Of a stretch of DNA of 64,000 nt, positions 17,978 to 27,797 are shown piece by piece. The translations under genes and the position numbers were made by a program. The stretch lies in NCBI RefSeq assembly GCF_028622095.1, contig NZ_CP115165.1, positions 1,314,501 through 1,378,500 on the forward strand, in the 5' to 3' direction. The notes below the pieces were generated by a model. It had not been told where the DNA came from, did not search any database, and worked only from the letters and a program-made list of their open reading frames with translations. Within the stretch, counting starts at the first letter, position 1; the number at the start of each line of letters is the position of its first letter. This DNA comes from Deinococcus aquaticus. Its GTDB lineage: Bacteria > Deinococcota > Deinococci > Deinococcales > Deinococcaceae.

Positions 17978-18694
17978 ATGAACGCTGCCCAGCCGCTTTT
18001 TCCCGATGTTCGCCTCGAAACGGTCGCCGGGCGCCTGCGGGAAGTCCGGGCGCAGTGGGAGGCGCTGGGCGTCACGCGCGTGCGGGTGTTCGGGTCGGTC
18101 GCGCGCGGCGAGGCGGGTGAGGCCAGCGATATCGATCTGCTGATCGACTTCGCGCCGGGCGAGGCGCGCGGCCTGCTGGACCTGATGCGGGCGCGTGAGG
18201 TGTGCGAGCGTGCCCTGGCACGCCGGGTGGACGTGGTGACGGAGGCGGCCCTGCGCCCCCCGCTGCGCGGCGAGATTCTGGCCGACGCGGTGGACGTGAC
18301 GCAGGTGCCGGACCCGGTTCCCTATTCGCACCGCGAGAAACGCTGGCGCTGGAGGGTGTTCGACCTGCTGCGCGCCATCGACCGCGTGACGGCCTTCACG
18401 GACAGCCACACCCTGAGTACCTTCGAACGCGACGAACTGGCGCAGGACGCCGCACTGCACGGACTGGCGCGGCTGGGTGAGACCACCAAGTTCATTCCGC
18501 AGTCCGTGCAGGACACCAACCCGCACGTGCCGTGGGCGCTGCTGCGCGACGTTCGCAACCTCGTCTCGCACGATTACTTCGGGATCGAGGTGGCGCTCGT
18601 GTGGCACACGGCGCGCGTGGAACTCCCGGCGCTGCGGCCCGCCCTTCAGACCCTGGCGGACGGCGAGGCGGCGTCCGGAACGGCCGGTCAGTAG
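17978..18694 (+). CDS. Fused MNT nucleotidyltransferase-HEPN protein
   Basis: 238 residues joining two halves usually encoded as a toxin-antitoxin pair. Residues 1-110 are a minimal nucleotidyltransferase: GS at 39-40, D51 and D53 in [11 protein letters not shown], and a third Asp at about 85 (RRVDVV). Residues about 115-220 are a HEPN/DUF86-like helical domain with RNLVSHDY: R193, H198 and Y200 match RX4HXY. In the two-gene MntA/HepT system, MntA AMPylates that tyrosine and silences the HEPN RNase. Here both are in one chain, so regulation could be intramolecular. TATTCT lies 7 nt before the ATG (leaderless). Function as a toxin, RNase or housekeeping enzyme is not proven. Confidence 0.8.
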   Translation: MNAAQPLFPDVRLETVAGRLREVRAQWEALGVTRVRVFGSVARGEAGEASDIDLLIDFAPGEARGLLDLMRAREVCERALARRVDVVTEAALRPPLRGEILADAVDVTQVPDPVPYSHREKRWRWRVFDLLRAIDRVTAFTDSHTLSTFERDELAQDAALHGLARLGETTKFIPQSVQDTNPHVPWALLRDVRNLVSHDYFGIEVALVWHTARVELPALRPALQTLADGEAASGTAGQ

Positions 18695-18806
18695 GAACAC
18701 CGGGAACCACGACCGACCGGAACCCGTGTAAAACTTCACACCCCGATGGGAGCCCCCGATGGGGGAAATTTCACATTTCTGCCGGTCCAGGTTCTAGCAT
18801 CCGGTC

Positions 18807-19670
18807 ATGAACAGCATCGTCCTGACCGATTCCACCAGCGACCTGGAGGCCGGACAGGCCGACGCCATCGGCCTGCGGGTCATTCCGTTGACCGTCCACT
18901 TCGACGGGCATGACTGGCTGGATCACCAGGAACTCGGCAGCGACGAGCTGTTCCGCCGCGTGGACGCCGGCGCCGGCATGCCCATCACCGCGCCCCCCAG
19001 CGTGCAGGCGTACCGCGACACGCTCGACGACCTGCTGCGCACCCACGATCACGTGTTCGCCGTGCACCTCAGCAGCCGCCTGAGCGACACGTACGCTCAC
19101 GCCACCGAGGCCGCCCGGTCCTTCCCCGGCCGCGTCACCGTCCACGACTCCTGGCAGTCCGCCGCCGGACTGGCCCTTCAGGCCGAACGCGCCGCCCGCC
19201 TGCTGCGAGACGGCGTACCCGCCGCGCAGGTCGCGGCCGCCCTGACCGCCCTGCGCCCCTACGCCACCACCCGCATGTGCCTGAACACCCTGAGTTACCT
19301 GCAACGCAGCGGCCGGATCGGCGGCGCGGCCGCCCTGGTCGGCGGCCTGCTGAACATGAAACCCATCATCGGCCTGCGCGACGGCCGCGTGGAACCCTTC
19401 ACGCGGGCTCTCGGCACCCGCCGCGCCCTGAACAGCATGACCGAGCAGCTGCGCGCCTGCGCCCGTGAACTCCCGCACGGCCGCGTCGCGTTCTTCCATA
19501 ACGGCGCGCCCGACAGCGTGGAAGCCCTGCGGTTCGAGGCCCGGCGCCTGGGCGTGCAGGAAAGCATGACCCTGGGCCTGGGCACGGTCCTGTCCGCGCA
19601 TGGCGGCCCCGGCGTGTTCGGATTCAGCTTCGAACCGGCCAAAGTCTGGCAGAACTTCCGCGCGTACTGA
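18807..19670 (+). CDS. DegV family fatty-acid-binding protein
   Basis: 287 residues. The N-terminus MNSIVLTDSTSDLE, the segment PPSVQAYRDTLDDLL and the central LNTLSYLQRSGRIGG and NMKPIIGLRDGRVEPF are characteristic of DegV/FakB proteins, which bind a fatty acid and, in Gram-positives, present it to the kinase FakA. No fakA-like gene is in this window. TAGCAT lies 6 nt before the ATG, so the message is probably leaderless. Upstream, CCCCGATGGG occurs twice at 18736-18762, perhaps a hairpin. The TGA is followed directly by TACGGGTTCCGG, a scrap of the small non-coding repeat end. Confidence 0.88.
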   Translation: MNSIVLTDSTSDLEAGQADAIGLRVIPLTVHFDGHDWLDHQELGSDELFRRVDAGAGMPITAPPSVQAYRDTLDDLLRTHDHVFAVHLSSRLSDTYAHATEAARSFPGRVTVHDSWQSAAGLALQAERAARLLRDGVPAAQVAAALTALRPYATTRMCLNTLSYLQRSGRIGGAAALVGGLLNMKPIIGLRDGRVEPFTRALGTRRALNSMTEQLRACARELPHGRVAFFHNGAPDSVEALRFEARRLGVQESMTLGLGTVLSAHGGPGVFGFSFEPAKVWQNFRAY

Positions 19671-19683
19671 TACGGGTTCCGGG

Positions 19684-20667
19684 TCAGTTCCAGGGCAGCG
19701 CGGCCCGCTTCTGCCAGTACGTGCGGGCGTCCAGCGCCAGTTCCGGCAGGGCTTCCGCCGGCACCGTGACACGCAGTGCGGCCAGATTCTGAGCCAGCTG
19801 TTCAGAGGTTCCCGCGCCACTCAGGACCACGTCCGCCCAGGGTTGCGCCAGGACCGCTGCCAGCGCCGCCGCGTCCGGCGTGACCTCCAGTTCCGCCGCC
19901 AGCGCCGCCAGCGGGGCCGGCACGTCTCCGCGCCCGCTCAGGCCCCGCGCGCTCAGGCGGCCGTTCGCCACGCCCTCCTTCACCACCACCGCCCACCCGG
20001 CCGCGTGTGCCCCGGCCAGCGCCGCACCCGCCGACGGGTCCAGCAGGTTCCAGGTGGCCTGCACGGCACTCAGGGGATTCACGCCGTCCACCCGCACCTC
20101 CAGCGCCCGCCGGATCGTGTCCGCCTGCGCCGGACCGCTGGTACTCAGGCCCACCCGCACGCCCCCCGCCGCCAGTTCCGCCAGCCGCGCCAGCACCGCC
20201 GGGTTCTCCAGCACGCCCGACTCCAGCGTCGCCGAGTGAATCAGGTACAGCGCCGGGGCCGCGCCCAGCGCCGAGAGCGTCTGCGGCCACTGCCGGTCCA
20301 GCGTGGCCCGGTCATGCGTCTTGACCTCATGCACGGGCGCGTCCGGCTGCCAGTCCGCCACGTACGTGTACCCCCACTTGCTGCCCAGCACGGCGTCCCG
20401 GTGCCCGCGCGCCTGCACCCACGCGCCCAGGAACTCCTCGGCCAGCCCGTAACTGCGCGCCGCGTCGAAGTACCGCACGCCCGCCGCGTACGCCTCGTCC
20501 AGCACCGCCCACGCCTGCGCCCGCATGCCCCCCGCCGACCGGTCCGGCAGGTCACGCGCGTGCCCCAGATTGATGTACCCCGGTCGGCCCAGCGCTGCCA
20601 GCCCCATCCCCAGGCGGGGTGAAGCCGGATCGAAGGGACGGACGGAACCGGACAGGGAAGAGGTCAT
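19684..20667 (-). CDS. Aldo/keto reductase
   Basis: About 327 residues of the aldo/keto reductase barrel: AAGVRYFDAARSYGLAEEFLG contains the catalytic Asp and Tyr, GSKWGYTYVADW the catalytic Lys region, LYLIHSATLESG the His region, and VVLSGAGTSEQLAQNL the NADPH-binding end. It reduces aldehydes or ketones with NADPH; the substrate is unknown. The ATG at 20667 overlaps the stop of the upstream nucleotidyltransferase gene as ATGA, so translation is likely coupled. A longer frame continues to 21264 but overlaps that gene. Confidence 0.85.
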   Translation of the reverse strand: MTSSLSGSVRPFDPASPRLGMGLAALGRPGYINLGHARDLPDRSAGGMRAQAWAVLDEAYAAGVRYFDAARSYGLAEEFLGAWVQARGHRDAVLGSKWGYTYVADWQPDAPVHEVKTHDRATLDRQWPQTLSALGAAPALYLIHSATLESGVLENPAVLARLAELAAGGVRVGLSTSGPAQADTIRRALEVRVDGVNPLSAVQATWNLLDPSAGAALAGAHAAGWAVVVKEGVANGRLSARGLSGRGDVPAPLAALAAELEVTPDAAALAAVLAQPWADVVLSGAGTSEQLAQNLAALRVTVPAEALPELALDARTYWQKRAALPWN

Positions 20668-21470
20668 GCGTCCATTGTCGCTGCCCGCAACCCGGCCGCC
20701 AACGCAGCGGACCACTGCAACGACAGCGCCGCCGCGAGGTCCAGCGTCCAGGCCACGGCGTTCGTGTACGCGACCTCCAGACCCTCCAGGCTGGCCGTGA
20801 CCCCTGCGTAGCGGGCCAGGGTCATGGCGTCCAGTTCCTGCTCGGCGCAGCGCGAGGCGTTCGCCCAGTGCGCAGGGCGGCCCGCGTGCAGCCGGGCCAG
20901 TCGCAGCAGGCCGCCCTGCACCCAGCCCAGCAGCTCGTGCGCCCGGATGCGCTCGCCGCGCGCCAGCACGTTCAACCCGAAGGCCAGCCAGTTCAGCAGC
21001 CGGTCCAGGATGCCCTGAGCCTCGCCCGCCGGGTCTGTCCGGCGCGCGGCCAGGACCGCGAGGTGCCGCGCCAGCTGCCCGTCCGAGTCCTTGATCAGCA
21101 TCCGTTCCGGGCGCACGTGCTGCGGTGTCCAGCCCTCCACTTCCGGTAGGCGGTCCTGCGCGGCCACGTGCAATTCCACGCGCCGCAGCCCCGGCAGGAG
21201 CGCGGTGGGCGTCCCGAACTCGTTCACCACGAAGTGCTGCACGTCCAGCCACGCCGACAGCCACGCCCGCACGTCGAAGGCCGCGCCGTGCGCCGGGTCA
21301 AGAAACGCCCAGTACTCCAGATCGCTGAACGCATCGGCGCTGCCCTGCGGCACGCTCCCGTACGCCACGACATGCGAGAACCGCGCCTCCCTGACCAGCG
21401 CTGAACGCAACCGGTCGTCCAGGGCCAGCAGTTCCGTCAGGTCAGGGGAAGACAGGTGGGGGGCCGTCAT
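20664..21470 (-). CDS. Nucleotidyltransferase-fold protein (lincosamide/aminoglycoside NTase-like)
   Basis: 268 residues. An N-terminal nucleotidyltransferase fold has VVAYGSVPQGSADAFSDLEYW (G-S then D-x-E, about 37-53), as in lincosamide and other small-molecule nucleotidyltransferases, followed by a helical C-terminal domain (LLNWLAFGLNVLARGERIRAHELLGWVQ). It probably transfers a nucleotide to a small molecule, or the activity is lost; antibiotic resistance is only a possibility from the fold. It is operonic with the aldo/keto reductase (4-nt overlap). Confidence 0.65.
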   Translation of the reverse strand: MTAPHLSSPDLTELLALDDRLRSALVREARFSHVVAYGSVPQGSADAFSDLEYWAFLDPAHGAAFDVRAWLSAWLDVQHFVVNEFGTPTALLPGLRRVELHVAAQDRLPEVEGWTPQHVRPERMLIKDSDGQLARHLAVLAARRTDPAGEAQGILDRLLNWLAFGLNVLARGERIRAHELLGWVQGGLLRLARLHAGRPAHWANASRCAEQELDAMTLARYAGVTASLEGLEVAYTNAVAWTLDLAAALSLQWSAALAAGLRAATMDA

Positions 21471-21498
21471 ACTCCCCAGTCTGCCTGACGGGCGGGGA

Positions 21499-21882
21499 TC
21501 ACCCGCCGATAACGGCTTCCGCCTCGATTTCCACGAGGTGCAGCGGGTCGATCAGGGCGGCGACCTGCACCATGGTCGTGGCGGGGCGGATGTCGCCGAA
21601 CACCTCGCCGTGCGCGCGGCCCACCTCTTCCCAGCGGCTGATGTCGGTCACGTAGATGCGGGTGCGGACCACGTCGGACAGCTGCGCGCCGGCCGTTTCC
21701 AGGGCGGTGCGGATGATGCCCAGGGCCGCGCGGGTCTGCTCGGCGGGGTCGCCCTCGCCGACGACCTCGCCGTTCACGGTGGCGGTCGTGCCGCTGACCT
21801 GCACGGTGTTCCCGATCTTCACGGCGCGCGAGTACCCGATCTGCGCTTCCCAGGGGCTGCCACTGCTGATGTTCTGACGCAT
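21499..21882 (-). CDS. RidA/YjgF/YER057c/UK114 family protein
   Basis: 127 residues, the usual single-domain size. [28 protein letters not shown] and the signature [27 protein letters not shown] match the family, including the Arg that binds the carboxylate (TRIYVTD). RidA enzymes hydrolyse reactive enamine/imine intermediates released by PLP enzymes such as threonine deaminase (ilvA, elsewhere in this window). The subgroup cannot be fixed by eye. TACGCT lies 5 nt before the ATG, implying a leaderless message. Confidence 0.85.
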   Translation of the reverse strand: MRQNISSGSPWEAQIGYSRAVKIGNTVQVSGTTATVNGEVVGEGDPAEQTRAALGIIRTALETAGAQLSDVVRTRIYVTDISRWEEVGRAHGEVFGDIRPATTMVQVAALIDPLHLVEIEAEAVIGG

Positions 21883-22014
21883 GACCCAGCGTAAACGGCC
21901 CGGCCAGCAGCGCGCAGCGCCGTCGTCTGACCCGGCCTGTGCCGCGCCGCGTGACAGGCGACGCGGGACAGGCCACGGACTCGCTCTCCATCACCCGTCA
22001 ACCGGAACCCATTC

Positions 22015-22150
22015 ATACGGACTCCGTCTGCTGCGTTGATAGCCCGGAAGAACGCCGGGGGGCCGACTCCGCGCCCGGAACCCGCCTTGCTCCTGCTCGC
22101 ATCCGCTCGGGTTGAATGAGTTGTACAAGCCATTCAACCCGAGTCCGTAT
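22015..22150. repeat. Small non-coding repeat, copy D
   Basis: 136 bp from ATACGGACTCCGTCTGCTGCG to ACCCGAGTCCGTAT. On the minus strand its ATACGGACTC end is fused to the TAA stop of the downstream-facing gene (TAATACGGACTC). Confidence 0.85.
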
Positions 22151-23694
22151 TACTCCTCGTACAGTTCGCCGGTGCGGGGCTTGAGGGTCCAGTCGGTGAC
22201 CTGCCAGCCTGTCGCGGCGCGGTCGAGGTTCACGGTCAGGGTGTGGCGCTCGCCGCTGACGTACTCGCTGTCGGTGCGGTCGTCGGTGAAGCCGACGGTG
22301 GTCGTGATGACGGCCTGCGCCTGCGCGGGGCTGTCCTGGGTGAGGGTGACGCTGCCGAACGTGAAGTTCCCCAGGCGGCCCAGCGGGAAGTCGGTGAGAC
22401 CGCGCCGGGTGTCCAGCCACGGGCGGGCGCGGGTGACGGCCGCACCGATGCGGCGCTGCACCTCGGCGGTCTGCGCGGCAGTGCGGGGCACGCTGCGGTA
22501 CTGCGAGGCGACGTGCCCGGCCACGCTGCTCAGGTCGCTCAGCAGGGCGGCCGTGACGGCCAGCGGGTCGTCCCGCAGTTCGGTCAGGGCGGCGCTGCCC
22601 ACGCGGTACGCGGCGTAGCGGACGCTGCCGCTGCGGGCGTCGCGCAGCAGGGTGTCGTCCCGGCCGCCCGCGCGGCGGACCGTGACGGCCGGCCAGACGG
22701 TCAGGGTCGGCTGGCCGTACGTGTCGCGGGTCACGGGGACGGTCAGCAGGGTGGGGCCGGCCGTGATGTCCGCGCCGCGCGGCTGGAACAGGCGCAGGGT
22801 GGCGGCCCCGGTCACGCCCGGTTCCTGCGTGACGGCCAGGTACGCGCGCGTGCCGGGGGCGGTGAACGCCCCGCCAATGCCGCTGCGGGCGCCGTCCGCG
22901 TTCAGGCCGGCGCGTGTGGGCCAGTCCCGCAGGCCGAAGTCCGAGAGGTCCTGCCGGATGTCCGGGCCGTAGTTCGTCAGCCAGGCCCGGAAGGACGCGG
23001 GTTGCGCCGTCGCCCAGGTGTCGGCGCCGGCGGCGCCCTGCGTGACCGCGCGGGTGGCGTACTCGACCAGCACGCCCCCGCTGAACGGGTCGGCGTTCAT
23101 GCCGCGCGCATAGGTCTGCATGAAGCCGGGGAAGGCGCGGGTGTTCTCCACGTACTGGCCGTTCAGGAACGAGTACACGGCGGGCAGTGGGGCGCTCTCG
23201 GCGAAGCTCATGCCGTACGCGTACGCGAATCGCCAGTCGGACCCGACCAGTTCCAGCGGGCCGCGTCCGTCCAGTTGCCGTACGTCCAGCCCGGAACTGT
23301 GCGCGCTGAATGCCGTAAGCAGTCGCCGGGGCGGGCTGGTCAGCGAGTACAGCGTGTGCGTGAAGCAGCAGTGGGCGCCGCCGGAAAAGCCGGCCACCAG
23401 GACTTCCGGGACGCCGTCGCCGGTCACGTCCCGGCACCAGTCCACGCTGACCATGGTGTCCTCGACCGTGGCGTAACTGGTCGCGCCGCGCGTGATGGTC
23501 ACGCGGTCGGCCGGTTCCTCGAAGCCGTTCTCGCGCAGGGTCAGGGTGTACGCCCCGCAGGTGCGCGAGGAGACCTTCGTGGGCGTGGCGGCGGGCTGCG
23601 CGGCGGCGGGCGCGGCCAGCGGGAGGCTCAGGGCGGCGGCCAGCAGGAACGGCAGCGTGCCGGGGCGGGTGCGGGGCGTGCGGGGCTGGGTCAT
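22150..23694 (-). CDS. Large secreted protein of unknown function
   Basis: 514 residues with a signal peptide (LPFLLAAALSLPLAAPAAAQP). Just after it, SRTCGAYTLTLRENGFEEP and VSVDWCRDVTGDGVPEVLVAGFSGGAHCCFTHTLY form a Cys-containing FG-GAP/VCBS-like segment with a D-x-DG calcium-type loop. A central region (FLNGQYVENTRAFPGFMQTYARG) and a C-terminal SRPBCC- or NTF2-like region (TTTVGFTDDRTDSEYVSGERHTLTVNLD) follow. No family is named with confidence. GGAGG sits 7 nt before the ATG. It diverges from paaA, with the PaaR-like operator between them. Confidence 0.65.
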   Translation of the reverse strand: MTQPRTPRTRPGTLPFLLAAALSLPLAAPAAAQPAATPTKVSSRTCGAYTLTLRENGFEEPADRVTITRGATSYATVEDTMVSVDWCRDVTGDGVPEVLVAGFSGGAHCCFTHTLYSLTSPPRRLLTAFSAHSSGLDVRQLDGRGPLELVGSDWRFAYAYGMSFAESAPLPAVYSFLNGQYVENTRAFPGFMQTYARGMNADPFSGGVLVEYATRAVTQGAAGADTWATAQPASFRAWLTNYGPDIRQDLSDFGLRDWPTRAGLNADGARSGIGGAFTAPGTRAYLAVTQEPGVTGAATLRLFQPRGADITAGPTLLTVPVTRDTYGQPTLTVWPAVTVRRAGGRDDTLLRDARSGSVRYAAYRVGSAALTELRDDPLAVTAALLSDLSSVAGHVASQYRSVPRTAAQTAEVQRRIGAAVTRARPWLDTRRGLTDFPLGRLGNFTFGSVTLTQDSPAQAQAVITTTVGFTDDRTDSEYVSGERHTLTVNLDRAATGWQVTDWTLKPRTGELYEE

Positions 23695-23820
23695 GCGGAA
23701 CCTCCGGGAAGAAGTGGGTCGGTCTGGCGGGCTTCCCTCACAGCATGGCGGATCGCTGGGCAGGGGGCAGGCCGGGCGGGTCCGGGAAGGCGGGCAGATG
23801 CAACCCACGCCACACCCAAC

Positions 23821-23834
23821 CTAACGCTCGTTAG
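23821..23834. promoter_or_regulatory. PaaR-type operator
   Basis: CTAACGCTCGTTAG matches the CNAACGNNCGTTNG pseudopalindrome that I recall for Thermus thermophilus PaaR, a TetR-family repressor released by phenylacetyl-CoA. It sits immediately before the -10 box TACACT (23836-23841), where binding would block RNA polymerase. No paaR gene is present in the window. Confidence 0.75.
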
Positions 23835-23835
23835 G

Positions 23836-23841
23836 TACACT
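23836..23841 (+). promoter_or_regulatory. Candidate -10 box of the paa operon
   Basis: TACACT, one base after the PaaR-like operator and 31 nt before the paaA ATG. The transcript would carry a short leader with a GGAGG ribosome site. Confidence 0.6.
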
Positions 23842-23872
23842 GGCGGAAGTTCCCACCCCGGAGGTTGCCCCC

Positions 23873-24835
23873 ATGACCCACACGAACACCCTGCCCAGCG
23901 GCGAAACGCCCGAACAGCACGCCCACTTCGAGGCCCGCATCGCCCGTGGCGAGAAGATCGAGGCCGGCGACTGGATGCCCGCCGAGTACCGCCGCCAGCT
24001 CATCCGCATGATCAGCCAGCACGCCCACAGCGAGGTCGTCGGCATGCTCCCCGAAGGCGAATGGATCAGCCGCGCGCCCAGCCTCAGGCGCAAGACCATC
24101 CTGATGGCCAAGGTGCAGGACGAGGCCGGGCACGGCCAGTACCTCTACCACGCCGCCGAAACGCTGGGTGCCACCCGCGAGGACATGCTCGCCGCGCTGC
24201 TGTCAGGCAAGGCCAAGTACAGCAGCATCTTCAACTACCCCACCCACACCTGGGCGGACGTCGGCATGATCGGCTGGCTCGTGGACGGCGCCGCCATCAA
24301 GAACCAGACCATGCTCGCCGGGTGCAGTTACGGCCCGTACAGCCGCGCCATGGTCCGCATCTGCAGCGAGGAAACCTTCCACCACAAGCAGGGCAAGGAA
24401 ATGATCGTCGCCTATGCCCAGGGAACCCCCGAGCAGCGCGCCATGGCGCAGGAATCCCTGAACCGCTGGTGGTGGCCCGCCATGATGATGCTCGGCCCGC
24501 ACGACGCCGACAGCCCCAACAGCGGCCCCCTCACGAAATGGGGCATCAAGCTCAAGAGCAACGACGAGGTCCGGCAGGAATTCATCAACGAACACGTCCC
24601 CGAACTCCTCGAAGCGGGCCTGACCATCCCCGACCCACACCTGCACCAGGACGAGCACGGCAACTGGCGGCACGGCCCCATCGACTGGACTGAATTCTGG
24701 GCCGTCATTAAGGGCGAACGCGGCCTGAACCGCGAACGCCTCGGCACCCGACAGGCCGCCCACGACGACGGCGCCTGGGTGCGCGACGCCATGCAGGCCT
24801 ACGCGGACCGGCAACGCGCCGTCGCGGCCGACTGA
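23873..24835 (+). CDS. paaA: 1,2-phenylacetyl-CoA epoxidase subunit PaaA
   Basis: Catalytic alpha subunit of the multicomponent oxygenase that epoxidises phenylacetyl-CoA. 320 residues, the usual length. Ferritin-like di-iron ligands lie in [17 protein letters not shown] (E-x2-H) and [16 protein letters not shown] (E-x2-H) about 80 residues later. GGAGG precedes the ATG by 8 nt. It is first in a same-strand series paaA, paaB, paaC, paaD, and is controlled by the PaaR-type operator upstream. The gap to paaB is unusually wide and filled with dispersed repeats. Confidence 0.95.
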   Translation: MTHTNTLPSGETPEQHAHFEARIARGEKIEAGDWMPAEYRRQLIRMISQHAHSEVVGMLPEGEWISRAPSLRRKTILMAKVQDEAGHGQYLYHAAETLGATREDMLAALLSGKAKYSSIFNYPTHTWADVGMIGWLVDGAAIKNQTMLAGCSYGPYSRAMVRICSEETFHHKQGKEMIVAYAQGTPEQRAMAQESLNRWWWPAMMMLGPHDADSPNSGPLTKWGIKLKSNDEVRQEFINEHVPELLEAGLTIPDPHLHQDEHGNWRHGPIDWTEFWAVIKGERGLNRERLGTRQAAHDDGAWVRDAMQAYADRQRAVAAD

Positions 24836-24839
24836 AGAA

Positions 24840-24938
24840 CCCCTCAGTCAGCTTCGCTGACAGCTCCCCTCAAAGGGAGCCAGTGTGATGGTTGGCTCCC
24901 CTCCAAGGGGAGCTGGCCGCGCAGCGGACTGAGGGGTC
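24840..24938. repeat. Two copies of the GGCTCCCC dispersed repeat between paaA and paaB
   Basis: An inverted copy (24840-24881, CCCTCAGTCAGC...AAAGGGAGCC) is followed by a direct copy (24894-24938, GGCTCCCCTCC...CTGAGGGGTC), 12 nt apart and head to head. Together they could fold into a long stem within the paa mRNA. The same element occurs at 2260-2302. Confidence 0.75.
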
Positions 24939-24963
24939 GCCCCTCAGCCCAGAAAGGAACCCC

Positions 24964-25556
24964 ATGACTCAACCTCAATCCCACTCCCAGCCCGCCGATA
25001 CGCAGTGGCCGCGCTGGGAGGTGTTCAAGCAGGACGCCCAGGGCCGCCCGCATCAGGCGGTGGGCAGTGTGCACGCCGGTGACCCGCAGCACGCGTTGCT
25101 GACGGCCCGGAACGTGTTCGTGCGCCGCCCCGCCGCCGTGAGCCTCTGGTGCGTGCTGGAAAGCGACATCCTGACCGCCACGCCCGAGGAACTGACCACG
25201 AATCCCGCGCTGCTGGGCACGCCGGGCGAGACGGGCACGTACCACGTGGGCGTGAAACGCACGAACAAACGCTCCATGACCTTCGTGGATCTCAGCGGCA
25301 CCGTGCAGGCCACGGGGAGCGGCGACGCGCTGCGGCAGGCGCAGATCATGCACCCGGAAGTCCTGGCCTGGATGGTCTTCCCGGAAACGGTCGTCGTCCG
25401 CACCGACGAGGACCCCGGCACCGTCGAGAGCTGGTTCGCGCCCGCGAAAGACAAGACGTACAAGCAGCAGCAGCATTACGGCGTGATTGGCCGTCACGTC
25501 GGCGAACTTAAACGCGCGGGCCTGATGCCGGGCCGCGCCCCCAGCGAGGACAGCGC

Positions 25557-25560
<4 letters not shown>
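24964..25560 (+). CDS. paaB: 1,2-phenylacetyl-CoA epoxidase subunit PaaB, long form
   Basis: Structural partner of PaaA/PaaC in the epoxidase complex. [41 protein letters not shown] is the PaaB core. The protein is 198 residues, roughly twice the ~95 residues of E. coli PaaB. The second half ([41 protein letters not shown]) resembles a second PaaB-like repeat, so this may be a tandem PaaB. AAAGGA lies upstream of the ATG. The TGA overlaps the paaC start (ATGA). Confidence 0.85.
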
Positions 25561-26878
<1,318 letters not shown>

Positions 26879-26898
26879 GTCACTCAGCGCATTTCAGG

Positions 26899-27426
26899 TT
26901 ATTTGACTCCAGTTGTTATTAGGCATGCGGTGAAAAATGAATTTTCTACTGGGGATAGGTTGATGTGGAGATAGTCTTTGTATTCTAGGGGAAACAGTCC
27001 GGAGGGGTTGCTGATTCCAGGCTCTTTAAATTTATAATATACATATATTCCCTTGGGTCTATCTGCTTTTAAGTCGCTCCATCCACTAATGTCATATTTG
27101 AGTGAAATAAGAGATGAGATGATTGACTCCATGACTTTGGCTTGATCTCCGGAATAAGTATAAGATTTAAAACCAATGAACACCTTTCCATCGGTAAGAG
27201 CTCTTTCTCTGTAATATTTAATGAGAGGCTCGCAACTCTTGGCCGCATCGGCAGACTCTTTGAACCCTGCACTCTGAAAATATTTATCAAGCTTGGAAAA
27301 ATTTTCTCTCATTAGATATATGCGGTCAAGATTCTTGATGGAGGGTGAATGATTTGAGTATGTTGTTGAGGGCGAGCAGGACATACAAAGGAATCCAACC
27401 AGGGTTAATGCCGCGTTGGGCTTCAT
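26899..27426 (-). CDS. AT-rich lipoprotein of unknown function, probably acquired
   Basis: 175 residues. A signal peptide ends in a lipobox (LVGFLCMSC), followed by a Tyr/Lys/Ser-rich mature domain (SLISLKYDISGWSDLKADRP, KGIYVYYKFKEP). Base composition is far more AT-rich than the surroundings and codons end in A/T, a sign of transfer. Cytosine-rich Deinococcus codon habits are absent. I recognise no family. It lies on the opposite strand to paaD and directly after it, within an AT-rich island that continues to about 27800. Confidence 0.65.
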   Translation of the reverse strand: MKPNAALTLVGFLCMSCSPSTTYSNHSPSIKNLDRIYLMRENFSKLDKYFQSAGFKESADAAKSCEPLIKYYRERALTDGKVFIGFKSYTYSGDQAKVMESIISSLISLKYDISGWSDLKADRPKGIYVYYKFKEPGISNPSGLFPLEYKDYLHINLSPVENSFFTACLITTGVK

Positions 27427-27797
27427 GGCACAATATTATCACATTTGAAAAAATATTTCCATGAGGAGGGCCTGCCGAGATAGATTGTTTTTAATCATTT
27501 TTTTTGCCCAAGCTATTATTCTAGGGCGGGAGTTTTAAGATGGATTGTTTAATGGTGAATTTCTATTTCAATAGGAGATCTAAGGGAAATACAAATGCAT
27601 TTGAACAAAAACTCAATTCTGCAGATCGCGTAAATTTAGGCGGTGATTTATTGGGCCTCCTGCGAAAGTGGGTTGTTGGTCACCTCGCTTATCCGCTGCT
27701 GTCGTCTGCAAGGAGAAATCGCCGCGCATATTCAGGAGTCAGAGTGACTTTCGCAGGAGGTCTATTCTATCAGTGTGAATTTCTGGAAATAAGAATT
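27427..27797. other. AT-rich intergenic island, no convincing gene
   Basis: A plus-strand ATG frame begins at 27540 (MDCLMVNFYFNRRSKGN) but continues into the antisense of map, so I do not call it. The stretch contains a MITE-like element at 27654-27762. AT-rich up to about 27650, then mixed. Confidence 0.5.
27654..27762. mobile_element. MITE-like remnant with 16-bp inverted ends
   Basis: GGCCTCCTGCGAAAGT (27654-27669) is mirrored by ACTTTCGCAGGAGGTC (27747-27762), with one mismatch over 16 bp. Only about 77 bp lie between, with no transposase. The end sequence is reminiscent of IS5-family ends, which I cannot verify. No clear target duplication was seen. Confidence 0.6.
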
